Shown here one piece after another: positions 9,745-19,912 of a DNA stretch of 24,417 nt (its first letter is position 1; the number at the start of each line of letters is the position of its first letter). Both the position numbers and the translations under genes were made by a program. The DNA is from Dissophora ornata (lineage: Eukaryota > Mortierellomycota > Mortierellomycetes > Mortierellales > Mortierellaceae): the NCBI GenBank assembly GCA_025201705.1, contig MU617072.1, positions 1 to 24,417 on the forward strand, given 5' to 3'. The notes under the pieces are model-generated. The model made no database searches and was not told where the DNA came from. It saw nothing but the letters and a program-made list of their open reading frames with translations.

Positions 9745-11128
9745 ATGGCTGCCACCAGGTCAATTGCCAACTCGGCGCCAGTCAGCATTCTTGCTTATTG
9801 TGCGTCGAGCATCCTCATGACCGTCACCAACAAGATGGTCCTCTCTCACTTTGCATTCAACATGAACTTTTTACTTCTGAGCATTCAGGCCATGGTGGCC
9901 ATTGTTCTTCTCAGAGTGTTCAAGAGGGTAGACCTCATCTCCTTTCGTAAGCTGGATAAAGAGGAAGCCAGGAAATGGTTTCCTATATCGCTGGCACTGG
10001 TAGCCATGATATACACAGGCAGCAAGAGGTACCGTCATTATATGAATCGCAGCACTGACAATCCGTCGGGAACGGTGCCTCGCCAGTTGTCTGACAATAC
10101 CAGTTGCAGTCTACAATTCCTTAGCATCCCCGTCTATACCATCTTCAAGAACCTGACTATCATTCTTATAGCTTATGGCGAAGTGCTCTGGTTCGGCAGC
10201 GAGGTCACGCCTGTTATGCTGCTGAGCTTCGCCTTCATGGTGAGTCCGATGCCGAGCCGCGATAGCTAACTCTGGCATGGCTGTCAACTAACATGATTAT
10301 TCTTGCTACGTCCCCACTAGGTGCTATCGTCGATGATCGCAGGTTGGTCAGACATCACTTCGTTTGTACCAAGAAATCCCGCCGCCCTGATCCAGTTCAA
10401 CATTGGATATGTCTGGATCTCATGCAATTGCCTCTCTTCTGCCGTTTATGTATTATATATGCGGAAGCGGATCAAATACTTCAACTTTAGGGACTTTGAC
10501 ACAGTCTACTACAATAACATAGTAAGCCTGCCTGTCCTGCTCGCTCTCAGTTTCTGCCTCGAGGGCTGGACAACAGGCGAGTTAAGCCGGACATTGTACG
10601 TTCAGGATAGGATTGCAAAGAATGGTACTGGCCGATCGCACAGCTGTGAATGACAGGACTAAATGTGTCCTTGGACATATTATTTGCGTTTGCCATTGCC
10701 GCCTTGATAGCTCGCCAGATGTAAGGTCGGCTCTCGTAGTGGCTGCAGTGCTGTCTGGCGTATCGTCCTTCTTGATCTCGTATGGCAGTGCGTGGTGTGT
10801 CCGATGCACGTCGTCAACGACCTACTCTATGGTTGGGGCTTTGAACAAGCTTCCTGTCGCCGCTAGCGGTATCCTTTTTCTCGGAGACCCTGCGACTGCA
10901 GGAAACATCATTGGGATTTTTCTTGGATTCATTGCAGGACTGCTGTACAGTTACAGTAAAACGAAGCTGGTCCAAGACAATCACGCTCTTACCAACGAGT
11001 CCTCGCTTTCCAAAGCTGCAAGATCTGCAGACGACGTACTGGAGCTGTCCGTATCTACAAGTCATCAAAATAAGAATGCGGGTCTTCCGCTCTATAATCC
11101 TAATCCAGACGGCAAAACCGCCGATTGA
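9745..11128 (+). CDS. VRG4: Golgi GDP-mannose transporter, Vrg4/Gmt type
   Basis: Exons 9745-10028, 10110-10239, 10321-10595 and 10711-11128, with GT-AG introns of 81, 81 and 115 nt, encode 368 residues. The N-terminus (ISNS-like [20 protein letters not shown] and TNKMV) and the junction-spanning [20 protein letters not shown] followed by [17 protein letters not shown] are diagnostic of Vrg4. YYNN at 201-204 corresponds to the family's FYNN and GALNK at 272-276 is the GDP-mannose recognition motif. The third junction restores [18 protein letters not shown], aligning with the NFS...ISG region of yeast Vrg4. About ten membrane segments are expected. It swaps cytosolic GDP-mannose for lumenal GMP to feed Golgi mannosylation. 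The tail after SYSKTK is longer and more polar than in yeast. Intron 1 is 81 nt with no in-frame stop, so retention would insert 27 residues. The next gene downstream is another polysaccharide gene. Confidence 0.92.
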
Positions 11129-11134
11129 TTCGGA

Positions 11135-11140
11135 AATAAA
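11135..11140 (+). terminator. Poly(A) signal of the GDP-mannose transporter gene
   Basis: AATAAA starts 7 bases after the stop codon, very close but in an A-rich stretch that continues with ATATT. Confidence 0.4.
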
Positions 11141-12073
11141 TATTGACAATGAATATGATATGAGGTGAGATAGAGGGGGGTAGAGGTGTAGCGGTGGTAG
11201 GCGAGTAGACAGGGGATGTCTTGTTTGCTCTGCCTATTTCCGACATGATGGGCCGTGCGCGGTCGAGGACATAAACACGCTGTGCATGGCGACAAGTTAT
11301 TTTTAAACAGGTTCATCACGCGTGTTTCCCAGATGGTTTCCGTTTCGGGTGCTGGCATTTGCTGGTTCTTGGTTCAAGTCTGGATGTCTGACAGGCGAGC
11401 ACGTCTACCGAATCTCCCGTTGGTAGAACATGTCTTTGTGCCAAGAAAAAAGATTGCGTCTCAGTTCATACTGGAGCCAGAAGTGTATCGATACCCAGGA
11501 TGGGCATCGTGTCGTTCTGGCATGTTTCCCTCCCTTCCCCCACACTTCTCTTTGCCACCCGCTGGCTCTCTTTCCCTCTCTCTGTAGCCTCATAAATTCT
11601 CTCTCCTTCCTTCTCTACATATCTGTCGCTCGTCTTTCTAGCCATTCCCCATACATCAACTTTTACCACTCTCTGCACTTTTCTTCTACCGATTCCCTTG
11701 CCTCATCCATTCACAGCACCTCCAGCACTTCCCTTGTTCGTCTGAGGTCGCCGTCGAGCATCGCCAGGCAAGTTCTTTGTGTGGCCTGCTTGTAGGTTCT
11801 TTCACGTCTCTCTGAACACGTCCGTGTCAAAAGTAGTCGCAAGCAGCACGGAAAGCGCAACAAGTTTGGCTTGGATAGTAATAGCATTGGGCTGGATACA
11901 GGTAGCTCGAAAGACGCATCTTCCGCCATTCGATATTGCCATTTGGGACACCTATTTCCTAGAGGATGTCCCTCCTCGCTTTTGGCACACACACTAATGG
12001 CTACCAGTCCCTATATTTCGATATATCCCCACGCAGCCGTCATCGGTACACGATCTGCAGACTGTCATAATAG
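11141..12073 (+). promoter_or_regulatory. Promoter and long leader of the hyaluronan-synthase-like gene
   Basis: A C/T-rich block at about 11517-11720 marks the likely transcription start region, unusually far (350-550 bases) from the ATG at 12074. Within the leader is AG followed by GCAAGTT (GC at 11768-11769), a good GC-type 5' splice site, and an AG lies directly before the ATG (12072-12073), so a leader intron is possible. Several short upstream ATGs would otherwise sit in the 5' UTR. No other gene is visible. Confidence 0.35.
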
Positions 12074-14262
12074 ATGTCTCCACAACCCCAAGAAGCGGTA
12101 CCTGTTCTCGGTATGGATGCGCGTCAAGCGGGTCATCCCAAGGACCCAATGGTCCGCCCTTTACCAAGCACCTGGGATATAAAATATCAAGATCAAGATT
12201 CGCCCAATGAAGACGCCATGTCAATGCCAGCCACGGATTCGACATCTTCGGCCTACATCTATTCTTCTAACCAGGCGCCGATTGCCCTTAGTTATGGTCT
12301 CAAACCAACACCTGTGTCTCCTTGGAAAAAAGCCGCCTGGATCATGCTCACGATAAGCATCTTTCTGCTACCATACATTATTCTCAAGGCCTGCTTTCAT
12401 GTCCAGGTTTCTGCTGGTGCCTGGCAAACCTCTGTTACATACGGCATGCTGATGGCCGTTGACTTTATGGCTGTTGTCAGCTTCAGCGCTTTGAATCGTC
12501 GCCGAGTCAACAAAAGGGTCAAGAGCCGAGATCCTCACTGGGTGGGACTGTCGACTGGGATTGTGGCTGTTGGATACCGCGAGGACCCTGTGCTGCTCGA
12601 GGGCTGCCTGAAGAGCTTGCGAGCCATTCGTTACCGGCGCAACCAAAAAATCATCTTGGTGGTGGATGGTAATGAAACGCAAGACGAATACATGGCCCAG
12701 ATTTTCAGAAAAGTCTTTGGTGAGCAAGGTGCCATTGTGCTCCGTCCGAACTTCCAATGCAAGGATAGGGACGCAGATGACTATGAACGGCAGGAACTGG
12801 TGCGCCAGATTGCATACTATCCAGGGCCAGTCTGTGTGATGCAGCCACATCAAGGAAAGCGCTCTGCAATGTACACAGGCTTCGCAGCCCTTCTACAGCA
12901 AGGAATCGAGTCTGTAGTTGTGACAGACTCGGATACCTACCTGGATCCCCACGTGTGCAGAGGTAGTGTGTTGTAATGCCTTACGCTTTCTGGCTTGTCT
13001 GTACTGCAGTGATGGCACTATCGTTGCGCGCAGCCAATATCTCCTAAGTTGTATCATTTTCTTTGACAAAACTACCGTCATAGAGCTCGCTTTTGCGCTA
13101 GCCGAATCACCGATAGTTGGCGCCGCAACAGGGGATGTGAAAATCTACAACACTGGGACCTGGGTCAGCTTCCTGTCATCGCTCCGCTACTGGTTCGCTT
13201 TTAACCTCGAGCGTGGTGCCCAGTCATATCATAGTGTCGTTAACTGTGTTTCTGGACCGCTGGGCATTTATCGCATGTCGATTATATCGGAAATCATGGA
13301 TAAATGGGTGCAGCAATCGTTCCTAGGTGTCCTATGTACATACGGCGATGATCGACACCTGACAAATCTAGTCCTCACCGAGGGCTTCAAGGTCAAGTAC
13401 TCGCACTATGCCATCTGTCATACAGATACACCAATCCGCTTTATTGCCTGGGTTACGCAACAGACACGGTGGTCAAAGTCGTTCTTCCGAGAGATTCCGA
13501 TTCAACTTGGCTGCATGCACCTGCACAGTCCTTGGATGACCTATGCGCTGCTATACCAGTTGATCTACCCGATGATGATGATTTATAACCTCGTCAACTG
13601 CGTCTACTTTGGTACAGGATCCCAGATATTGTGGTGGATGGTCTCGATCGTGTTTGTCGGGATGTTGAAGACCGCTTACGCACTTCGAGTGACTGGGAAC
13701 AAAAAGTTTTTCTTTACGACCCTCTATGGCTTCTTGTACATGCTCGGCTATGTTCCCGCTAAGATCTTTGCTGCATTGACACTTTATGACAATTCTTGGG
13801 GAACCAGGCAAGTGTCTCTTGTTAATACAACGTGAACACCTCCATGACACAGCATCCAGTTTGATACTATGTATGTATACTTATCGTTCGTTCTTATCAT
13901 CTCCTCCATGTTGCAGTGCCCGGCTGATCCGTAACTTCACGAGGCTCCAAAACTACATTGCCCCTGTCACCTGGGGCACGATTCTCTTCATCGGCATATT
14001 CCACGACCCAAGCAGGTACCTTCAGCGAACGCCCCTCCCAGAAGGCCAGACACCTCCGCTCCTCTCGGATACGGCCGTGTTACGGTTACTTATATGCTTT
14101 GGCTTGGCCTATCTCGGATCATTCTACTGGTTCTTTGTCCGCACTGGGATACTGTATCGAAGTTACAAACGTGATTTTTCTTATCAGGAATTGTACGAAA
14201 GTACAGAGAGTTATGATCGTGGAGATGGTAGCAACCGCAAGGTTGCGAGGTCCGCCGTGTAG
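12074..14262 (+). CDS. Hyaluronan-synthase-like GT2 glycosyltransferase (class I HAS / fungal Cps1 type)
   Basis: Exons 12074-12962, 13084-13807 and 13917-14262 encode 652 residues. The first intron is GT-AG (121 nt); the second is GC-AG (109 nt, AG then GCAAGT). Two membrane segments lie at about 75-135, then a GT2 domain: VVDGN and GKRSAMYTGF (UDP-sugar side), DSD at 285-287 (metal binding), VSGPLGIYR (352-360), TYGDDRHLTN (382-391, catalytic base region) and QQTRW (422-426, product binding). Further membrane segments follow, with WGTS at 535-538. This order and wording follow vertebrate HAS more closely than classical chitin synthases, which carry EDR and QRRRW. Members are processive plasma-membrane enzymes; Cryptococcus Cps1 is a described fungal relative. 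Product could be hyaluronan, chitin oligomers or another polymer; the sequence cannot tell. The start is preceded directly by an in-frame TAG, so no longer N-terminus exists on this exon. Confidence 0.87.
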
Positions 14263-14293
14263 ATGGGGAGCTATCTATGATTCCATAAATAAC

Positions 14294-14299
14294 AATAAA
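14294..14299 (+). terminator. Poly(A) signal of the hyaluronan-synthase-like gene
   Basis: AATAAA 32 bases after the stop codon in an A-rich stretch. Confidence 0.55.
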
Positions 14300-14458
14300 A
14301 ACAAAGAGTGCACGTAAAGCGCGTTTTTTTTTCCTGTTTCTCTTTGTTCGCGTGTCGTGTGTGTAGGAACATTACGCATCTACGACGAGAAATCCTCTCA
14401 ACCTGCACCAACAAATCGATGCATGACGCCACGGAGATGGCAAATAAATTGAGAGCCG

Positions 14459-14572
14459 GCGTGTATTTTTTCCCGTCTTTCCCTTTTTCTTTTTTTTTCC
14501 TCCCCCAAACTTGATAGTCTTTCCTTCCTCTTTTTTTCACCCATACCATCTATCCTTCACATCCATCTCCTC
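14459..14572 (+). promoter_or_regulatory. Pyrimidine-rich leader of the M24 peptidase gene
   Basis: Long C/T runs (CCCGTCTTTCCCTTTTTC and further) end about 50 bases before the ATG at 14625; a likely transcription start region by analogy with the other genes here. Confidence 0.35.
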
Positions 14573-14624
14573 AATCCCTGATTGCTGCCTAAAGCATAAA
14601 GCGATAAACAAACAGGCAAACCCA

Positions 14625-16456
14625 ATGGCATCTCCACCAGACGCCAACGTCATACCTGATCTGGAACGTCAGCCCCTGCTAACCAATCAGGATGGTGATA
14701 ACGCTAATGGTACCAACCAGGCTCGATCTCATATCCCTTCAGGCCTCGGTAGGCGCTCTGGCTTGGAGCAGCAGAGACAAGAGTCGGTTCGAAGGTGCTG
14801 GAGAATCGGCTTGCTTGCTATCGTCCTTGCATTGATTGGGTTCCTGGTCATGGGGGTGTATGACCTTATCACTGGGTAAGTGGTGACGATGACTGTCTCC
14901 AGTAAAGGTTTCGCAGTTGAGCATATGTTTAATATATCTACTCCTTTCACTTGCGTGTGCAAACAGTCAGGCTGGCGGCTCCCCATATGGACACCTCAAT
15001 GGTTCCTGCGACCACGTCGAGCCAATTAGCCCAGCAGAGTTTCAAGAGCGCCAAACGAACCTGTCGCGCCTCCTGGTCGATCTGAAGTCGACCGCGTACA
15101 TTACAGAGCCAGGAAGCAACATGAAATTTTTCACCAACATTCATTGGTCCCAGTCTGAGCGTCCGTTCCTTCTGATTGTTCAGGCCAAGCGCAACAAGGC
15201 CGAGAAAGGTAAGGAGAGAGTATTGCGTTGCCGAAGAACCGAACGCGGATAAATCCTCAAGGCAGTGTCAACGGATGCTGATGGCGTCAATTACCTTTCC
15301 CGCTGCTACTTTGCAGTTCTGACAAAGACGACGATTATTGCACCTGCATTTGAGGCATCACGCGCCCGACAGAATCTCCTCCCTGGATCTAGCATCTCGG
15401 TCAAGACCTGGGAGGAGGGTGGTTCTGCCTACAAGGTGGTCCGTGAAGTGCTGGATGCCCCTTGGGATGGCTCAGATGACAAGGATCAGGACAGCGTCAA
15501 GGATATTGATGCCAACGGCAGCAAAAAGCCCAAGGACCCGGAGCAGATCTACGTAGACCCAGACATGCGCCAGTTCGTTTCCCACGGTATCTCGACCGCG
15601 CTGGAGAGTTCGACTCGAAAGGTCGTGATTGCTGATCGGGCTATCAGCTTGTTGAGGATGATTAAGACCGACCATGAGATCGAGATTTTGCGATGTGTCT
15701 CCCAGACGACAGTGAATGTGATCCGAGCTGTCAAGGAGAATATCAAAGTCGGTGTCCATGAATCCGAGGTCCAGCAGATGTTGACAGAGGCCTATGATCA
15801 GGCAGGGTTGGATTACGAAAATGGCAACAGCTTGGTTCTGTTTGGCAAGGACGCGGCTCTTCCCCATGGAAGTGGCAACGACACGAAGCTGGAGCAGGGC
15901 ATGATGGTGTTGATCGACAGTGGCGCGAGACTCCATGGGTACCTCTCTGACATCACGCGTACATTCTGGGTCAAGCGCGGCCTCAACAAAGAGATGAACG
16001 ATGAGCTGGACAAGGTCTGGGGCATTGTCAAGCGGGCTCAGAATGCGTCGCTTCAAGCCATCCACCCGGGTGCAGCCTGTAGCTCGATCGACAAGGCTGC
16101 CCGTTCGCTGATTGACAACGAAGGATATGGAGCCCGGTTCACTCACCGATTAGGCCACGGCATTGGCCTGGACGGTCACGAAGAGCCATACCTTAACATT
16201 GGCAACACGGATACCAAGCTGCGCGCGGGCATGACCTTCACCAACGAACCCGGTATCTATGTCGAGGGCGAGTAAGTGTGCAAGCGATAGTTTGTTTATA
16301 GACAAGTTTAAATGAGAATATGGATGACCAACTAATGCGGCCGTGCTGCACTGTTTACTTAGTTACGGCATTCGCCTGGAGGATGTTGTTCTGGTGACCG
16401 ACGCCGGCTACGAGATCCTGAGTGGCGAGCTGGCGGAATCCGCGAACGAGCCGTAG
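14625..16456 (+). CDS. Membrane-anchored M24B metallopeptidase (Xaa-Pro aminopeptidase-like)
   Basis: Exons 14625-14875, 14967-15208, 15317-16271 and 16363-16456 (GT-AG introns of 91, 108 and 91 nt) give 513 residues. A ~60-residue polar N-terminus with ERQPLL (14-19, a [DE]xxxL[LI] dileucine sorting signal) precedes one membrane segment (about 61-80, LLAIVLALIGFLVMGVYDL), so it should be a type II protein with a lumenal or outside catalytic domain. After a creatinase-like N-domain, the pita-bread fold shows all five metal ligands: D365 and D376 (IDSGARLHGYLSD), H445 (HRLGHGIG), E475 (TNEPGIYVE) and E489 (GIRLEDVVL). It would remove N-terminal residues before proline, or act as a related dipeptidase. 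Exon 3 could instead begin at 15266, adding 17 in-frame residues; 15317 is preferred for its pyrimidine tract (TTACCTTTCCCGCTGCTAC). The last two ligand glutamates are on separate exons. Confidence 0.87.
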
Positions 16457-16472
16457 GCGAGTCGAGGAAGAC

Positions 16473-16478
16473 AATAAA
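16473..16478 (+). terminator. Poly(A) signal of the M24 peptidase gene
   Basis: AATAAA 17 bases after the stop codon, followed by an A run. Confidence 0.55.
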
Positions 16479-16564
16479 AAAAAGGCGCCTGACACCATGT
16501 ACACGCCTGCGCTTGTTTTACGTGTCATCGATTTCCCATAGGAGGACAGACAGCGTCTTGCATG

Positions 16565-16680
16565 GAATTATTTTTCGAGTAAATTCTCGAGGCCTTCAGT
16601 CTCGTGTCTCTTTCTTCTTCATCCAGCCTCCGACTTTCTCTCCTATCCCTTGAAGCCCTCCTATCCCTTCCTACTTCAAT
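16565..16680 (+). promoter_or_regulatory. mtHsp70 promoter with a step-type heat-shock-like element
   Basis: TTC triplets at 16574-16576, 16584-16586 and 16595-16597 are 10 and 11 bases apart, close to the step-type heat shock element known in yeast (nTTCn with 5-base gaps). They lie about 120-140 bases before the ATG, followed by a C/T-rich start region (16600-16680). A match this loose can arise by chance. Confidence 0.3.
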
Positions 16681-16714
16681 CCACGCAGCATACTAGCATA
16701 CACGCATCCTCACC

Positions 16715-19195
16715 ATGTATCGCCTGGCTTCATTCGCAAGGACTGGCTGGAACGCCACTGGCCATAATCCTGCGTTGGTAAGTGTCCGATCGTGGATCCT
16801 TACTTGTCGTATCTTGATGTTGTTTATCCGCGTTTGTGCTTTTGTCTATTTGTCTCTTTGTCTCTTTGTTTTATCAGTCTTTGTCCTCCCGGCTTCGTCT
16901 TCTTGTTTTTGCTCGTGCTCGAGCGCTCCGGTGATGCTTCAAGCGTTCCATGCCTGACGCAATGAAGAGTCATTTCCGATTATTTTTTTTCCCGGCGCAA
17001 AACAGACCTTTGGGAGGCCTTGCAGCCACTGCTGACTTTTTTAGCCTCCCTACAAAGGGTCTAGGAATGATTGACCGACTTTTGTGTGTCTGCAGTGTTG
17101 TCTGCCTTGCGCAGGCTTTGCCTCCCTTTTCCCAGCTTCTCTGGGACTGGCTCCCATTTTTTTTTTTTTTTTTTGCGTCGTTACTGCCTCCCTCCCTCCC
17201 TCCTTTTTTTTTTTTTTTTTCTTTTTTCGCTTTCCAGGAAAGCTGACTTGGCTGCACTGTGTTCTTGTTATATTGCAGAGACGCGCTTACTCCGCTGGGA
17301 TCCAAGGACCCGTCATTGGTATCGATCTCGGTACAACAAACTCGTGCGTCAGCGTCATGGAAGGAAAAACCCCTCGTGTGATCGAGAATTCAGAGGGTGC
17401 CCGCACCACACCCTCCGTCGTAGCCTTCACGAAGGAAGGAGAGTTGGTCGTCGGTCAAGCCGCCAAGCGTCAAGCCGTTGTCAACCCTGAAAACACCATC
17501 TATGCCGTCAAGCGTCTGATCGGACGCAGATTTGAAGACTCAGCTGTGCAGCACGACATCAAGACAGTATCGTACAGGATCGTGAAGGCAGACAATGGTG
17601 ATGCCTGGGTCGAAGCCCGCGGTAAAAAGTATTCTCCATCGCAGATCAGCGCATTTATCCTCGGCAAGATGAAAGATACTGCAGATGGATATTTGGGAAA
17701 GAAGGTCAAGCATGCTGTCATCACTGTTCCTGCCTATTTCAATGATGCTCAGCGTCAGGCTACAAAGGATGCCGGAATGATCTCCGGCCTGGATGTGCTG
17801 CGTGTCATTAACGAGCCCACAGCTGCGGCCCTGGCATTTGGCCTGGACAAGACTGCAGACAAGACCGTTGCTGTGTACGACTTGGGAGGAGGCACGTTCG
17901 ATATTTCGATTCTTGAAATCCAGAACGGCGTCTTTGAGGTCAAGTCCACAAACGGCGACACGGCCTTAGGAGGCGAGGATTTCGATGCGCTGTTAGTTAA
18001 ATACGTCACCAACGAGTTCAAGAAGGACCAAGGAATTGATCTCTCGACGGATCGCATGGCCATTCAACGTATCCGTGAGGCCGTGGAGAAGGCCAAGATC
18101 GAGCTTTCGAGCACTGTACAGACGGACATCAACTTGCCTTACATTACCGCAGACGCCACGGGACCCAAGCACATTAACTTCAAGTTGACCCGATCGAAGC
18201 TAGAGGAGCTAACTGGAGGGCTGATCAACCGTACGGTCGAGCCATGCAACAAGGCCATCAAGGATGCCGGGGTAAATGTAAATGACGTGGATGATGTAGT
18301 CCTTGTTGGTGGTATGTCCCGCGTACCCAAGGTTATCGAGACGGTCAAGCAGATCTTTAAGCGGGAGCCCGGCAAGAGCGTGAATCCCGATGAGGCTGTC
18401 GCCATCGGCGCGGCTATCCAGGGAGGCGTGTTGGCGGGTTCAGTAACAGATATTCTCTTGTTGGATGTCACACCACTCTCACTCGGAATCGAGACCTTGG
18501 GGGGCGTTTTCACGAGACTCATCAACCGCAACACGACCATCCCGACCAAGAAGTCTCAGGTGTTCTCGACGGCGGCGGATGGACAAACCCAGGTCCAGAT
18601 CAAGGTATTCCAGGGCGAGCGCGAGCTTGTTCGCGACAACAAACTCTTGGGAGATTTCAACCTGCACGGCTTGCCTCCTGCGCCGAAGGGCATCCCTCAG
18701 ATTGAAGTGTCGTTTGACATTGACGCAGACGGTATTGTGAACGTCAGTGCCAAGGACAAAGCGACGGGACGCGACCAATCCATGTCCATTGTGGCATCCT
18801 CGGGACTGTCGAAGGACGAGATCGAGAACATGGTTCGTGACTCTGAGCGATTCGCCGAAGCGGATCGCAAGAAGCGCGAGCAGATCGAAGCCACGAATCA
18901 TGCCGAATCTGTCATCTCAGAGACCGAGAAGAACATGGAGGAATTTAAGAGCCAGTTGGATCCTGCTGAGACTGAGAAGATCAAGGAGCAGATTTCAAAG
19001 TTGCGTGACGTTCTGCAGAAGAGTGAGAGTCTTGAGGCTGAGGATATCAAGAAGGAGACAACGGAGCTGCAGCAGGGAAGCCTGAAGCTCTTTGAAATGG
19101 TGTACAAGAAGAACGTGGGCGACAGTAGCTCTGGATCGTCGGGATCTGATCAGGATGGCCCCACTGTCGATAACGAGCCACCGAAGAAGAACTGA
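16715..19195 (+). CDS. SSC1: Mitochondrial Hsp70 (Ssc1/mortalin)
   Basis: Two exons, 16715-16777 and 17279-19195, separated by a 501-nt GT-AG intron in phase 0, give 659 residues (yeast Ssc1: 654). Exon 1 is most of a mitochondrial presequence ([20 protein letters not shown]: Arg present, no acidic residue). Exon 2 starts RRAYSAG, a typical R-x-Y/S processing site, with cleavage likely after Y25. The ATPase domain has [11 protein letters not shown] (35-45), [20 protein letters not shown] and [11 protein letters not shown]; the interdomain linker is the [16 protein letters not shown] stretch, and the substrate domain includes [10 protein letters not shown]. The C-terminus ([14 protein letters not shown]...) is Ser/Gly-rich with no EEVD, which excludes the cytosolic form. 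It drives matrix protein import with Tim44 and folds matrix proteins. The open frame upstream of exon 2 reads through intron poly-T and is not coding. Confidence 0.95.
17157..17227 (+). repeat. T-tracts and CCT repeat inside the mtHsp70 intron
   Basis: T runs at 17157-17174 and 17204-17220 flank a CCTCCCTCCCTCC stretch, near the 3' end of the 501-nt intron. They probably act as, or merely resemble, an extended pyrimidine tract before the acceptor at 17277-17278. Length of such runs is prone to sequencing error. Confidence 0.6.
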
Positions 19196-19388
19196 ATGTA
19201 ATGCTGATGTAGTGTTGGCGCAGCATCAGTAACACGTAGTCTAGCACTTATTTTCCAGTTGAGGGATTAAATGAAAAAATGTAAATATGAAGCATGCCGG
19301 GCGTAACTGGATTGGATGGATCACGCAGTAGATTGGATGATCGGATGTGCAATTCTGCGAAAGCACCTGGGTGTGTGTGTCCACATGC

Positions 19389-19433
19389 ATGCATGGGTCT
19401 ATAATGATGCATGGGTCTATAATAATGCATGCA
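19389..19433 (+). repeat. 18-base tandem duplication (ATGCATGGGTCTATAATG)
   Basis: Two adjacent 18-base units, 19389-19406 and 19407-19424, differ at the last base, and a partial third unit (ATGCATGCA) follows. The region is rich in ATGCAT palindromes. Confidence 0.8.
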
Positions 19434-19510
19434 TTTTTGTTTGCATGAGTTGTGTTTGCACGCCAACACTGTGTTGTGCCATGCTATCATGTCGACACTA
19501 TTAGTATGCA

Positions 19511-19912
19511 ATGGCGGTGATCACAAAACTTTCGATAACAATCTGCCCTCCGGGCTCAGATATGCGCCTTCGCCATGCGGCCCACGCAAGAATGGACACA
19601 GGGTGGGGCATGACGAAGGAAGAAACGTGGCTGTCGCACCCTGACCGCCGGAATGGTTGGAAGGGACTTGTAGCGCTGGCATAGCCCGAGCACGGGGAAG
19701 TGAAACTATTTTTCCTTGGAGGGATGCAGTGCTGTGTGCGGTGCCGCTCGGCGATCAAATGTGATCAGGTCGAGAGCGAGGCCGGCAGGCTATTCCTGTC
19801 AGCAGGGACAGCAGGGATTTGCGATTTCAATCGCATTGCTCTTGTTTGTGCGTTTATTCTACTTCTCTTTGGTGTTGATGCTCTCATCACGCAGCTCTTT
19901 CATATGAAATAG
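19511..19912 (+). other. Weak small frame, hypothetical or decayed
   Basis: An ATG at 19511 opens 57 codons to TAG 19682-19684, including the plausible-looking stretch GMTKEETWLSHPDRRNGWKG. The same frame then stays open another 75 codons to 19912, with CCVRCRSAIKC and a hydrophobic segment (IALVCAFILLLFGVDALI). There is no promoter block, splice site or poly(A) signal tied to it and no family recognised. It may be chance. Confidence 0.15.

Noticed and set aside
15472..16146. 224-codon minus-strand frame opposite the M24 peptidase
   Set aside because: The plus strand holds all five metal ligands; the antisense frame shows no family features.
16931..17035. C/D snoRNA-like boxes in the mtHsp70 intron (GTGATGC ... 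CTGA)
   Set aside because: The C box has a mismatch, and the bases flanking the outer boxes (CTCCG and CTTTT) cannot pair as a terminal stem.
17084..17278. Longer N-terminus for mtHsp70 read through from 17084
   Set aside because: It would translate poly-T tracts into runs of Phe and lacks a targeting peptide; the spliced exon at 16715 gives a proper presequence and processing site.
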